DNA of 64,000 bases from Arthrobacter sp. KBS0702 (GTDB taxonomy: Bacteria > Actinomycetota > Actinomycetes > Actinomycetales > Micrococcaceae), in the NCBI RefSeq assembly GCF_005937985.2, contig NZ_CP042172.1, positions 1,612,001 through 1,676,000 of the forward strand. The letters run 5' to 3'. A program made the position numbers and the translations under genes. The notes below the pieces were generated by a model. The model was not told where the DNA came from. It searched no databases and saw only the letters and a program-made list of their open reading frames with translations. This document shows positions 25,583-33,691 of the stretch, one piece after another (position 1 is the first letter of the stretch; the number at the start of each line of letters is the position of its first letter).

Positions 25583-26779
25583 TTAAGCTTTGAGAATTAG
25601 GGCATCGCCCTGGCCGCCGCCGCCGCAGAGGGCCACGACGCCGGTTCCTCCGCCGCGGCGCTTCAGGGCCAGCGCCTGGTGCAGGACCAGTCGGGCGCCC
25701 GAGGCCCCCACCGGGTGGCCCAGGGCGATCGCGCCGCCCTCGGCGTTGACGGCGTCGGTTTCGATGCCGAGGTCGTTGGCCGACTGGATCAGGACGGAGG
25801 CGAAGGCTTCGTTGATTTCGACCAGGTCAAGGTCAGTCGCGTTGAGACCCTCACCCTTGAGCGCCCGCTCGATCGCCCGGGCCGGCTGGGAGTGCAGGGA
25901 GCCGTCAGGGCCGGCGGTCTGGCCGTGGGCCCCGATTTCGGCGATCCATTCCAGGCCGGCGGCGATGGCGGCAGACTTGCTGGCAATCACCAGCGCGGCG
26001 GCGCCGTCGGAGAGCGGGGACGCGGAGCCCGCGGTGATGGTGGCGGCCTGGTCCTTCGAGAACGCGGGCCGCAATTGGGCCAGGGACTCGGCGGTGGTCT
26101 CGGCGCGGATGCCCTCATCGTGTTCCAGGGTGACGGCGGGTCCCTTGCGCTGCGGCACCTGGATCGGGGCAATTTCCTCGGCAAGCACCCCGGCGGCGCG
26201 GGCGGCCTCGGCGCGCTGGTGCGAGCGGGCGGCGACGGCGTCCTGCTCCTCGCGGCTGATCTGCCGCTCGGCATTGCCCGCATCGGTGGCCTCACCCATC
26301 AGCTTGCCGCTGACCGGGTCCTGCAGTCCGTCGTGGTTCAGCGAGTCGAGCATGGGGGCGTCGCCAATAACGACGCCGGCGCGCAGCCCGGGGACCAGAT
26401 GCGGGGCATTGGTCATGGACTCCTGGCCGGCGGCGACGATGAAGTCGGCTTCCCCGGCCCGGATCGTCCGGGCGGCATCAATCACGGCGGTCAGCCCGGA
26501 AAGGCACAGCTTGTTGATGGTGACGGTCGGGACATCCCAGCCGATGCCGGCGGCCAGGCTGGCCTGCCGTGCCGGGCCCTGTCCCGCACCGGCCTGGATC
26601 ACCTGGCCGACGATTACGGCGCCGACTTGCTCCGGGGACACCCCCGTGCGCTCGAGGGCGGCGCGGATGGCGTGGGCGCCGAGCTCGCTGGACGAAAACG
26701 GCGTTAGTCCGCCGCGGAAGCGGCCGAACGGGGTTCGGGCGCCGCCGAGAATCACCGGGGTGGTGTCGTGCTGGGTCAT
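25583..26779 (-). CDS. Acetyl-CoA C-acyltransferase (thiolase)
   Basis: 398 residues. The nucleophile is Cys92 in TINKLCLSGLTAVIDAA; the second active-site pair is His355 in IALGHPVGASGARL and Cys385 in VALCGGGGQGDALI. The GGxTPF-like N-terminus and SASPLSDGAAALVIAS are also conserved. It cleaves a 3-oxoacyl-CoA to acetyl-CoA plus the shortened acyl-CoA, the last step of each beta-oxidation round. It lies between the acyl-CoA dehydrogenase and ligase genes on the minus strand with short gaps, in one probable operon. Confidence 0.95.
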   Translation of the reverse strand: MTQHDTTPVILGGARTPFGRFRGGLTPFSSSELGAHAIRAALERTGVSPEQVGAVIVGQVIQAGAGQGPARQASLAAGIGWDVPTVTINKLCLSGLTAVIDAARTIRAGEADFIVAAGQESMTNAPHLVPGLRAGVVIGDAPMLDSLNHDGLQDPVSGKLMGEATDAGNAERQISREEQDAVAARSHQRAEAARAAGVLAEEIAPIQVPQRKGPAVTLEHDEGIRAETTAESLAQLRPAFSKDQAATITAGSASPLSDGAAALVIASKSAAIAAGLEWIAEIGAHGQTAGPDGSLHSQPARAIERALKGEGLNATDLDLVEINEAFASVLIQSANDLGIETDAVNAEGGAIALGHPVGASGARLVLHQALALKRRGGGTGVVALCGGGGQGDALILKA

Positions 26780-26806
26780 GGGAGGTCCTTTCGGGGAGGG
26801 CGTCTG

Positions 26807-28063
26807 TCAGGCGAAGGCGGAGGTGCCGGTAATGCCGCGCCCAATGATGAGCGCCTGCACCGTCTCCGTGCCTTCGTAGGTGTGGATGGCTTCGATGTCG
26901 GCCAGGTGGCGTGCGACGCGGTTGGCCAGCAGGATGCCGTTGCCGCCGAGCAGGTCCCGGGCGTTGGCGGCGATGCCGCGGGCCAGGCGGGTGCACGTGT
27001 ACTTGGCGAGTGAGGCCTGCTCGGCGGTGAGCGTGCCCTCTTGGTCCAGGCGGGTCATCTGGACCGCCATCAGCTGCATGCTGGAGAGCTCGCTAAGCAT
27101 GCGGGCCAGCCGCTCCTGCACAATTTGTGAGGCGGCCAGCGGACGGCCGAACTGCATGCGCTGCTTGGCGTACTGGACCGCGGTCTCGTAGCAGGCGGTG
27201 GCGTGGCCGACGGCGGACCAGGCGACGCTGAGCCGGGTCGCCAGGAGGACGCGGGCCGTGTCCTTGAAGCTGCGTGCCCCGGGCAGGACGTTTTCGTCCG
27301 GCACAAAGACGTTCTCCAGCCGGATGTGGGCCTGCCAGATGGCCCGCAGCGCGAGCTTGCCCTCGATTTTGGTCCCCGTGTAGCCGGGGGAATCCTGCGG
27401 CACGAGGTAGCCGTGGACCTGGCCGTCCCCGCCGCGGGCCCAGACCACGCTGAGGCCGCCGATGGAGCCGTTGCCGATCCATTTCTTCTCGCCATTGAGC
27501 AGGAATCCGCCGTCGGTGGCGGTGGCCGTGGATTCCAGCGCCACCGCGTCCGATCCGTGGGTGGGCTCGGTCAGCGCGAAGGCCGCGTACTCGGTGCCGG
27601 CGGCGATGGCCGGCAGCCAGCGCTTCTTCTGCTCCTCGGAGCCGCACTCGGCGACCGATCGCAGCGCCAGCCCGCCCTGGACGGCGATCATCGTGGCCAC
27701 GGATCCGTCGCCGCGGCTGATTTCCATGTTGACCAGTCCGGCCGCCATGCTGCTCATCGGGGCGAAGCCCTCGACGGCGACGCCGTCGCGCAGCAGATCC
27801 AGCTCGCCGAGGCGCCGGAGCAGGTGGACGGGGTATTCGGCGCGTTCCCAGTAGCCGTCGATGACCGGGAGGACCTCGTCCTGGACGAAGCTCCGGGCCC
27901 GGTCCCAGTAGGCGCGGTCTTCAGCGCTGATGCCGGTGAACAGGGAGGCCGGGTCGGTGCCCAGCGCCTCGGTCAGAACGTAGTCCGGTTCCACCGTTCC
28001 GGCGGGGAATTCGGCGCCGGTGCGCTCAGCGGAGAGCCCTGAAGCGGGCGACGTCGTCGTCAT
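26807..28063 (-). CDS. Acyl-CoA dehydrogenase, glutaryl-CoA dehydrogenase-like (second copy)
   Basis: 418 residues from ATG 28063 (GAGG eight bases upstream); the frame continues to 28120 without support. YAAFALTEPTHGSDAVALES and KKWIGNGSIGGLSVVWARG are the flavin and substrate motifs. The catalytic base lies in AIHTYEGTETVQALIIGRGI, Glu397, the glutaryl-CoA dehydrogenase position. It resembles the copy at 20763-21962 closely along its whole length, so the two are paralogues, probably with different chain-length or substrate preference. It heads the dehydrogenase, thiolase, ligase unit. Confidence 0.92.
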   Translation of the reverse strand: MTTTSPASGLSAERTGAEFPAGTVEPDYVLTEALGTDPASLFTGISAEDRAYWDRARSFVQDEVLPVIDGYWERAEYPVHLLRRLGELDLLRDGVAVEGFAPMSSMAAGLVNMEISRGDGSVATMIAVQGGLALRSVAECGSEEQKKRWLPAIAAGTEYAAFALTEPTHGSDAVALESTATATDGGFLLNGEKKWIGNGSIGGLSVVWARGGDGQVHGYLVPQDSPGYTGTKIEGKLALRAIWQAHIRLENVFVPDENVLPGARSFKDTARVLLATRLSVAWSAVGHATACYETAVQYAKQRMQFGRPLAASQIVQERLARMLSELSSMQLMAVQMTRLDQEGTLTAEQASLAKYTCTRLARGIAANARDLLGGNGILLANRVARHLADIEAIHTYEGTETVQALIIGRGITGTSAFA

Positions 28064-28237
28064 GTGTTGGTCCTCGTCGATAGCGACGGCGGCTCCCGGC
28101 CGCCTCGTGTCGTGGCTCACACCACGTCGACTAAGAATGCATTGAAACCCAGTCCCACGTCAAGAAACTCCGTGTCACCGCATCAGTGTGCGTCGGGGTG
28201 CCCTCTGCTCCGCCGGTTGCCGCCGCGTGCCGCCGAA

Positions 28238-28963
28238 TCAGGGGAGCGCGTCGCGGACGGCCCGGGCAATCGCATCCTTGTCCGCTGCCCCGGCCAGCAC
28301 GGTCACCACGACGGTCGGTGGCAGCTGGGCCGCTGGCGGCGGCCCAAGCAGTGCCGGCCGGAAGATGGCGGATAAGCCCCGGAGCTCCGCGGCCAGGGCG
28401 TCGGCCCGGCTGTGCTCCGATCCCGCGGATTCCCCGGCGACGGCAGGGGAGCGGAGCCACTGCCGCAGGAACGCGTTGTGCACCGCGACAGTGGCGGCGG
28501 CGAAGGCAACGGCGGTGTGTTCGCGGTGGTTGCCGGTCCGGTCGGGGCCGCCGTCGGGCAGCCGGTCCAGCAGGTGCAACAGGAACGCGCGCTCGTAGCG
28601 GTGCGAGGTGACCAGCTCCCGGTCCCGGAGCGCGGGCACGGCCTGCATCAGCTCGTAGCGGGCGCGGGACGTTTCCCGGTGGCGCAGGTGGTGGTTGAAA
28701 ACCAGGAGCGCGGCGTCCTCGATGGCGGCCAACGGCTCGCCGCTGGATTCGGCCAGCCGTTCGGTCACCTGGCCCAGGATCCGCTCGTGGTCCGCAAAAA
28801 CGACGTCTTCCTTGGAGCCGAACTTCCGGAAGAAGGTACTGCGGCTCATGCCCGCGGCGTCGGCCAGGTCGTCAACTGACGTAGCGTCGTACCCCTGTCG
28901 TGCGAGCAGCGCGATCGCGGCGGCAGCGGGCGCATCGGCCTGGTGGGCCGGGTGAGTGGTCAT
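28238..28963 (-). CDS. TetR family transcriptional regulator
   Basis: 241 residues. The helix-turn-helix is GYDATSVDDLADAAGMSRSTFFRKFGSKEDVVFADHE at about residues 24-60, a textbook TetR N-terminus. The ligand domain is Ala/Leu-rich and unassigned. It lies 174 bp upstream of, and on the same strand as, the second acyl-CoA dehydrogenase unit, so that unit is a plausible target; an acyl-CoA or free acid could be the effector. A perfect CTAGC-N4-GCTAG palindrome immediately upstream of its start suggests autoregulation. Confidence 0.92.
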   Translation of the reverse strand: MTTHPAHQADAPAAAAIALLARQGYDATSVDDLADAAGMSRSTFFRKFGSKEDVVFADHERILGQVTERLAESSGEPLAAIEDAALLVFNHHLRHRETSRARYELMQAVPALRDRELVTSHRYERAFLLHLLDRLPDGGPDRTGNHREHTAVAFAAATVAVHNAFLRQWLRSPAVAGESAGSEHSRADALAAELRGLSAIFRPALLGPPPAAQLPPTVVVTVLAGAADKDAIARAVRDALP

Positions 28964-28973
28964 GGGCCGAAAT

Positions 28974-28987
28974 CTAGCACAGGCTAG
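28974..28987. promoter_or_regulatory. Palindromic operator before the TetR gene
   Basis: CTAGCACAGGCTAG is a perfect inverted repeat (CTAGC arms, 4-nt centre) only 11 bp upstream of ATG 28963, overlapping the minus-strand TAGATT -10-like sequence. I found no second copy near the neighbouring dehydrogenase promoter. Confidence 0.5.
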
Positions 28988-29354
28988 GAGCAGGCCCGCG
29001 CGGGGCTGCGTTCCTGCCGGCTTCCCTGGTGCGACACGCCCAAGTGCGGGGCGTGTTCCCGGCACAGAGCGGATTCCCGGGCAGACAACGGGCAGCAACG
29101 CAGCCACGTCAGATCACTCCGTGGCGGAGACCACGGTCGGGGACGCCGACGCAGTGTCCCCGAGGGTGAGGTGGCGGTCCGTTACCTTGACCACGAGGCC
29201 GCACCGCCAGGGTCCAGCGCACGGCCCGAACCAGCCAGTTGCTCTATCACTTATGGTCCCTCTGCAACGCCCAGAACAGCCAAAAGTGATAGCGCAACCG
29301 GTTCCGGCCGTGCGAGCATGGGGCCCACCGACAACGCAACGTGAGGGGACTGCT
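28988..29354. other. Intergenic region between divergent TetR and DinB-like genes
   Basis: No convincing gene is seen in these 367 bp. Apart from the inverted repeat at 29238-29298 it holds ordinary GC-rich sequence. The DinB-like gene promoter should lie close to its start at 29355, where a GTGAGGGGAC ribosome-binding region is present. Confidence 0.5.
29238..29298. repeat. Near-perfect 15-bp inverted repeat with 31-nt spacer
   Basis: GTTGCTCTATCACTT (29238-29252) and AAGTGATAGCGCAAC (29284-29298) are complementary in 14 of 15 positions. It ends 56 bp before the DinB-like gene. It could be an operator pair read in opposite directions or a large stem-loop in the leader. Confidence 0.6.
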
Positions 29355-29861
29355 ATGAAAGCCAATGAGCTGTTGCTAGACGCCTTCGGCCGGATCCACG
29401 AGGCCGTCGGCGCCACGCTTCGCGGCATCGATGCCGGGGCCCTTGGCCGGCGTCCGGAAGGCAACGGGAATTCGATCGTGTGGCTGGTGTGGCACCTGGG
29501 TCGGGGCGAGGACGCGCAGGTGGCATCGGCCGCCGGCCTGGCACAGGTCTGGACCTCGCAGGGCTTTGCCGCACGCTTTGACCTTCCGCTGGCCGTCACG
29601 GACACCGGTTACGGACATTCCTCCGACCAGGTCGACGCCGTCCAGGCCCCGGCTGAGCTGCTGATTGCCTATTACGACGCCGTCCACCGGCAGACCGTCG
29701 GTTTCCTCGAGTCTCTCGGCGACGAAGACCTCGACCGCGTCGTCGACACCCGCTGGAACCCGCCCGTCACCCTCGGGGTCCGGCTGGTGAGCATCGCCGC
29801 GGACTGCCTCCAGCACGTCGGCCAGGCCGCGTACGCCAAGGGCCTGAACTCAGGCCGGTGA
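29355..29861 (+). CDS. DinB-like/DUF664 four-helix-bundle protein (putative thiol-dependent enzyme)
   Basis: 168 residues. NSIVWLVWHLGRGEDAQVASAAG near residues 38-60, the mid-chain AYYDAVHRQTVGFL and the late ADCLQHVGQAAYAKGL supply the three His positions that bind metal in the DinB/MST fold. This family is unrelated to DinB polymerase; in actinobacteria many members are mycothiol-dependent isomerases or transferases. Here the substrate is unknown. ATG 29355 has GAGGGGAC nine bases upstream and the upstream in-frame extension is not coding-like. Confidence 0.85.
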   Translation: MKANELLLDAFGRIHEAVGATLRGIDAGALGRRPEGNGNSIVWLVWHLGRGEDAQVASAAGLAQVWTSQGFAARFDLPLAVTDTGYGHSSDQVDAVQAPAELLIAYYDAVHRQTVGFLESLGDEDLDRVVDTRWNPPVTLGVRLVSIAADCLQHVGQAAYAKGLNSGR

Positions 29862-29862
29862 A

Positions 29863-29888
29863 GGGGCAGGGCATCGGTGCCCTGCCCC
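29863..29888. terminator. Perfect hairpin between convergent genes
   Basis: GGGGCAGGGCA (29863-29873) and TGCCCTGCCCC (29878-29888) pair completely around TCGG. It directly follows the DinB-like stop and lies 20 bp past the ggt stop, so it serves both genes. The TCGG loop adds stability. Confidence 0.8.
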
Positions 29889-29908
29889 TCAACGAGTGCC
29901 TCCCGGGC

Positions 29909-31735
29909 CTACGGAGACTGCTTCAGCACCATGGCCGAGCCGCCGCCGCGCCGGACCGGCTCGGCGGCGGCGACAAGGCGCCCGTCCGGACCGAACTCAA
30001 TCGCCGTTGCCGCGCCAATCTCCGCCGCCGACGTGAACGCGTCCCCGGACGGTGTGAACCGATGCCCGAAGGGTGCCAGCACGCCGCCGTACGCGTCAAT
30101 GAAAGCCGGCTCGGCGGTGACCTTGGCCGTGTTCCGCTGTGAGGCGCGCGGCGCCGCAATGGCCTCGGAGATGGTCATCCCCAGGTCCACCCGGTTCAGG
30201 ATGGTCTGCAGCACTGTCGTGATGATGGTCGATCCGCCCGGTGAGCCCAGCGCGAGGAACGGGGCCCCGTCCTTGAGGATGATGGTCGGTGCCATGGAGG
30301 AACGCGGACGCTTGCCGGGCTCGATGCGGTTCGGGTCCTTCGGGTCGTACACGGTGGAGAAGTCGGTCATTTCGTTGTTGAGCAGGAATCCGCGGCCGGG
30401 CACCACCATGCCGGAGCCGCCGGTCTGCTCGATCGTGAGGGTGTATTCGGCCACGTTGCCCCACTTGTCCGCGACGGTCAGGTTGGTGGTCGAGATGTTC
30501 TCGGTGTCCTTTTCGGCCGCGAGGGGCGCGGTCGACGCCGGGCAGACGCCGTCGTACGCGGACACATTCCCCGGCGCCACCGGCTTGGCGGCGGCGTGCA
30601 GCGGGTCGATCAGGCATGCCCGCTCCTTGCCGAAGATCGGATCGGTGAGGGCAGCGGTGGGGACGTCCACCTGGGACGGGTCGCCCACATACTTGCCCCG
30701 GTCGGCGAACGCCAAGGCGCTGGCCTCCAGGTAGCGGTGCAGGGCGCTGCCCTTGGACAACCCGGCGAGGTCGGTGGGGGCCAGGATGTTCAGGGCTTCA
30801 CCCACGGTGGTGCCGCCGCTGCTCGAGGGTGCCATGCCGAAGACGTCCAGGCCACGGTAGTTCACATGGGTCGGCGCCTGGTCCCGTGCCCCGTAAGCGG
30901 CCAGGTCCGCCGTCGTCATGAACCCCGCCGGAACCGGCAGTGTGGTGCCGGCAGCCTTTGCCGGAGCCTGCACGGTGGCAGCGATGTCCGCCGCGAGCGG
31001 GCCTCGGTAGAAGCCGTCCGTGCCCTGTTGCGCGAGGAGCCGGTAGGTGGCGGCGAGGTCATGGTTTTGGAAGATGCTGCCGACGGCGGGAGCGTCGCCG
31101 CCTGGGAGGAAGAGGGCGCTGGTCGCGGGGAAGGCCGCAAAGCGGGCCTTGTTGTCGAGCGTCTGCTGGCGGAAGGTCCCGTCGACGACGAAGCCGCGAG
31201 TGGCCACCTTGATGGCGGGATCCAGGGCATCACCGAGGCTCAGGCTTCCCCAGCGCTGGAGTGCCCGCTGCCAGGTGGCCGGGGTGCCGGGGACGCCGAC
31301 CGCGACGCCGCTGGTCACCAACTCCGGAGTGAAGCGGTAGGGCTGGCCGGTTGCCGGGTCGATGAATGCATCGTGCGGCATCGTAGCCGGCGCCGTTTCG
31401 CGCCCGTCGACGGTGCCGACCTTTCCGGTTTTCGCGTCGTAATACACGAAGTAGCCGCCCCCGCCGATCCCGGCGCTGTATGGCTCGGTCACGCCCAGCG
31501 TGGCGGCCGCGGCAACGGCGGCATCCGCTGCGTTGCCGCCCTTGCGGAGCACTTCGATCGCCGCGGCCGAGGCCTCCGGGTCCACCGTGCTGACGGCGCC
31601 GCCGTAGCCGGTGGCGGTGGCGTTCTTGTGCGTCTCACGGGGGTCGGCGAAGGCAGGGCTGGCGACGGCGCCGCCTGCCACGCTCAGGGCCATCGCCGCC
31701 GTGACGGCAGACAGCCGACGTCCTACGTAGTGCAT
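29909..31735 (-). CDS. ggt: Gamma-glutamyltransferase, secreted
   Basis: 608 residues with a signal peptide (MHYVGRRLSAVTAAMALSVA, cleavage after ASPAFA near residue 30). The proenzyme self-cleaves before the nucleophile Thr416 in NISTTNLTVADKWGNV; the small subunit then carries GSGMVVPGRGFLLNNEMTDF and LGSPGGSTIITTVLQ. GIGGGGYFVYYD and VDGRETAP in the large subunit bind the glutamyl group. It hydrolyses or transfers the gamma-glutamyl moiety of extracellular glutathione-like compounds. Length and motifs are complete. The gene stands alone, followed by a bidirectional hairpin and preceded by an inverted repeat. Confidence 0.96.
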   Translation of the reverse strand: MHYVGRRLSAVTAAMALSVAGGAVASPAFADPRETHKNATATGYGGAVSTVDPEASAAAIEVLRKGGNAADAAVAAAATLGVTEPYSAGIGGGGYFVYYDAKTGKVGTVDGRETAPATMPHDAFIDPATGQPYRFTPELVTSGVAVGVPGTPATWQRALQRWGSLSLGDALDPAIKVATRGFVVDGTFRQQTLDNKARFAAFPATSALFLPGGDAPAVGSIFQNHDLAATYRLLAQQGTDGFYRGPLAADIAATVQAPAKAAGTTLPVPAGFMTTADLAAYGARDQAPTHVNYRGLDVFGMAPSSSGGTTVGEALNILAPTDLAGLSKGSALHRYLEASALAFADRGKYVGDPSQVDVPTAALTDPIFGKERACLIDPLHAAAKPVAPGNVSAYDGVCPASTAPLAAEKDTENISTTNLTVADKWGNVAEYTLTIEQTGGSGMVVPGRGFLLNNEMTDFSTVYDPKDPNRIEPGKRPRSSMAPTIILKDGAPFLALGSPGGSTIITTVLQTILNRVDLGMTISEAIAAPRASQRNTAKVTAEPAFIDAYGGVLAPFGHRFTPSGDAFTSAAEIGAATAIEFGPDGRLVAAAEPVRRGGGSAMVLKQSP

Positions 31736-31790
31736 GGTCGCTCCCGGGCTCGTGTGAACTGACAGTGTTTGTCACACTAGTTGGCCAGGT

Positions 31791-31818
31791 TGTGACATTT
31801 CAATACAGCAATGTCACA
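31791..31818. promoter_or_regulatory. Inverted repeat upstream of ggt
   Basis: TGTGACATT (31791-31799) and AATGTCACA (31810-31818) are perfect inverted 9-mers with a 10-nt spacer, 56 bp upstream of the ggt start. A third TGTCACA-like copy with AGTGT/ACACT symmetry lies at 31764-31778. The spacing does not fit a single CRP/GlxR site; two half-sites or another regulator are possible. Confidence 0.45.
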
Positions 31819-31839
31819 TTAACGGCAGGGCCGCAGCGC

Positions 31840-32316
31840 CTATCCGGCGTCTCCCAGCAGGTGCTCCTGGAGAGCGTCCAGGACCGGCAGTTGCCCGCGC
31901 ACCAGCTTGGTGCGTGCCTCAGGCTCGCTGAACCATGCGGCGTCGTCGATCTCCGGGAAGTTGCGGACGACGCCGGATCCCCTCGGCCATTCGAGCGGAA
32001 AGGTGTTGCTGACAATTCGTCCCGGCTGGAAATCGGTTTCCGCCGCGAAGACCGTGATGATTTTGCCCGAGGCCTGCCGGAAGCTGCCCAGCGGAAAGTA
32101 CGCGGCCGCCGGCGGGGGCGTGCCTATTTCTTCGGTGAACTCCCGGATCGCGGCCGACAGGGCGTCCTCGTCCGCGCTGTACTCACCCTTGGGAATGGAC
32201 CAGGCGGCGGAGTCCTTTCTGGCCCAGAACGGTCCGCCCATGTGCGCGATCCACACCTCCAGCGGGGATTCCGCGCTCCGCCGGTACAGCAGGAGTCCTG
32301 CGCTCCGAACACTCAT
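31840..32316 (-). CDS. NUDIX hydrolase
   Basis: 158 residues with one Nudix box at about 44-66: GEYSADEDALSAAIREFTEE followed by IGT, matching GX5EX7REUXEEXGU. The N-terminal strand SAGLLLYRR and WSIPKGEY are typical of the subgroup that hydrolyses nucleoside diphosphate derivatives or diadenosine polyphosphates. Substrate cannot be told. Mg2+ is bound by the REFTEE glutamates. Confidence 0.93.
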   Translation of the reverse strand: MSVRSAGLLLYRRSAESPLEVWIAHMGGPFWARKDSAAWSIPKGEYSADEDALSAAIREFTEEIGTPPPAAAYFPLGSFRQASGKIITVFAAETDFQPGRIVSNTFPLEWPRGSGVVRNFPEIDDAAWFSEPEARTKLVRGQLPVLDALQEHLLGDAG

Positions 32317-32428
32317 CCGGCCTCCAATCCAATGGGCGGGCTCCGGACAATCTTCGGCCGCGTCCCCGGGGAAGGCAAGCGCGGCCGGCCCGGAGCCGCC
32401 GTGGATGGCAGCCCCGGTCCGGCTGCCT

Positions 32429-32605
32429 CTACCAGTTCTCCGGTTCGTTCATCCTGCACGCCTGGCTGCTGCACTGCCGGGCGCTGACCTGCCAGTCAGG
32501 CTGGCGGGCAGACATTGGCCGCTGGTCCTTCCAGATCGGCACCACCCGCGAGCCGCAGGCCGGGCAGGGCGGCTCCATATGTGCGCGTCGTTGCGCCTTG
32601 TTCAT
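32429..32605 (-). CDS. Small zinc-ribbon-like protein, 58 aa
   Basis: Starts at ATG 32605 with GGGGGAAG three bases upstream, an unusually strong site for a small gene. The protein has CPACGS near residue 14 and CSSQAC near residue 45, four Cys in two pairs that could bind one Zn2+. The segment between them is basic and Trp-containing (VPIWKDQRPMSARQPDWQV). No family recognised. Both the ribosome-binding site and the paired cysteines argue that it is real. Confidence 0.6.
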   Translation of the reverse strand: MNKAQRRAHMEPPCPACGSRVVPIWKDQRPMSARQPDWQVSARQCSSQACRMNEPENW

Positions 32606-32686
32606 GCTTCCCCCAAAAAACCGCTCCGCCAAAAGATGCTGCTACAGCCAAATTTAGCCATATTTCCATCGAAGTGACAAATACCT

Positions 32687-33622
32687 TTAGGCGGTTTCGG
32701 CCCACTTGAGCACCCGAAGTGCCCGGAGGGTGTTCCAGCGGCTGGGGCGGCCGTCGCCCTCGTCCAGCGGGAAGTGAATCCGGCCGGGATGGCTGTTCTC
32801 CAACAGCCATGTTCCGTCGGGCTGGCGCTTCGAGCGCACCAGGTCCACGGCCTCGGCCAGACGGGCATCCGGGGCAGTTCCGGCGTCCCGGAAGTAGTCG
32901 AGGCCGCGGAGCACGTCGTAGTGCCAGCGGGTCGGGTAGGAAAACTGCAGCCACTTCGGGTCGATGAGTGCTCCGGTGCTCTTCCGGCGGAGCAAGCCAC
33001 GCTCCAGCAGGTATTCCTCGGCTCGCTGCCTCGCCGCTGCTGCTTCGGGTGTTCCTCCGGTGGCGCGGCCGTACTCGAGGAGTCCCTCCAGTACATTGAT
33101 CGTCGTGCCAAACGAGGAACGGGTGGAGCCCCTTTCCGCTTCACAGTTCCAGCCGCCGTCGTCGAGTTGTTCGTCGAGCAGCCGGGCTACGATGCCGTCG
33201 ACGGCCTCGCCGAAGTAGGCGCCCAGGGAGACTGCCATTCCGTTGATGCAGGGTTCCACCTCGCCTTGGAAGAACGGCTGGCCCGCCTCTTCCCAGCAGC
33301 TGTTCGCCCGGACCCGGGCGACGGCGTCGCGCGCCGCGGCGCTGCGGGGGTCCAGCCCGAAGTCCCGCAGGAGCAGGAGGCTGTAAGTCGTTGCGGTCCA
33401 GGGCTGGCCCGGCTCGGCGTCGTCGAACGGGGACGGAAAGTACGTGCCGCCGTCCCACTGCCCGTCCTCGCCCTGCAGCGCCAGCAGGCGGGCGCCCCAG
33501 CCTTCGGCCGCAACACGGGAACGCTCTGCGGAGGCTTCCTCCGCCGGGGAGTCCGCGAGGTCCCGCAGGGCCTGCCAGCGGATGGCGGGGTCGGAGTCGA
33601 GGAGCCAGTCGAGGACGTTCAT
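32687..33622 (-). CDS. Prenyltransferase/squalene-cyclase-like repeat protein (alpha/alpha toroid)
   Basis: 311 residues. The chain is built of helical repeats carrying QW-type signatures: LQGEDGQWDGGTYF near 48, LDDGGWNCEAERGS near 150 and KRQPDGTWLLENSHPGR near 270. This is the terpenoid cyclase/prenyltransferase toroid. It lacks the DXDD of class II cyclases and no membrane insert is seen, so it is probably not a triterpene cyclase; many actinobacteria encode such orphan proteins. ATG 33622 gives the standard MNVLDWLLDSDPAIRWQALR N-terminus. Function unknown. Confidence 0.82.
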   Translation of the reverse strand: MNVLDWLLDSDPAIRWQALRDLADSPAEEASAERSRVAAEGWGARLLALQGEDGQWDGGTYFPSPFDDAEPGQPWTATTYSLLLLRDFGLDPRSAAARDAVARVRANSCWEEAGQPFFQGEVEPCINGMAVSLGAYFGEAVDGIVARLLDEQLDDGGWNCEAERGSTRSSFGTTINVLEGLLEYGRATGGTPEAAAARQRAEEYLLERGLLRRKSTGALIDPKWLQFSYPTRWHYDVLRGLDYFRDAGTAPDARLAEAVDLVRSKRQPDGTWLLENSHPGRIHFPLDEGDGRPSRWNTLRALRVLKWAETA

Positions 33623-33691
33623 CCGCAACAAGCTAGCACCGGCTCCCACGTCCGTGGAAGGGTGCCGGCGTTCCGGGGCGACGTCGGCAGT

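Noticed and set aside
29355..29861. DinB-like protein as a DNA polymerase
   Set aside because: The DinB four-helix bundle family shares only the name with DNA polymerase IV; it has no polymerase motifs.
31791..31818. CRP/GlxR binding site upstream of ggt
   Set aside because: TGTGA and TCACA are present, but the spacing between them is about 18 bp instead of the 6 bp needed for one CRP-family dimer.
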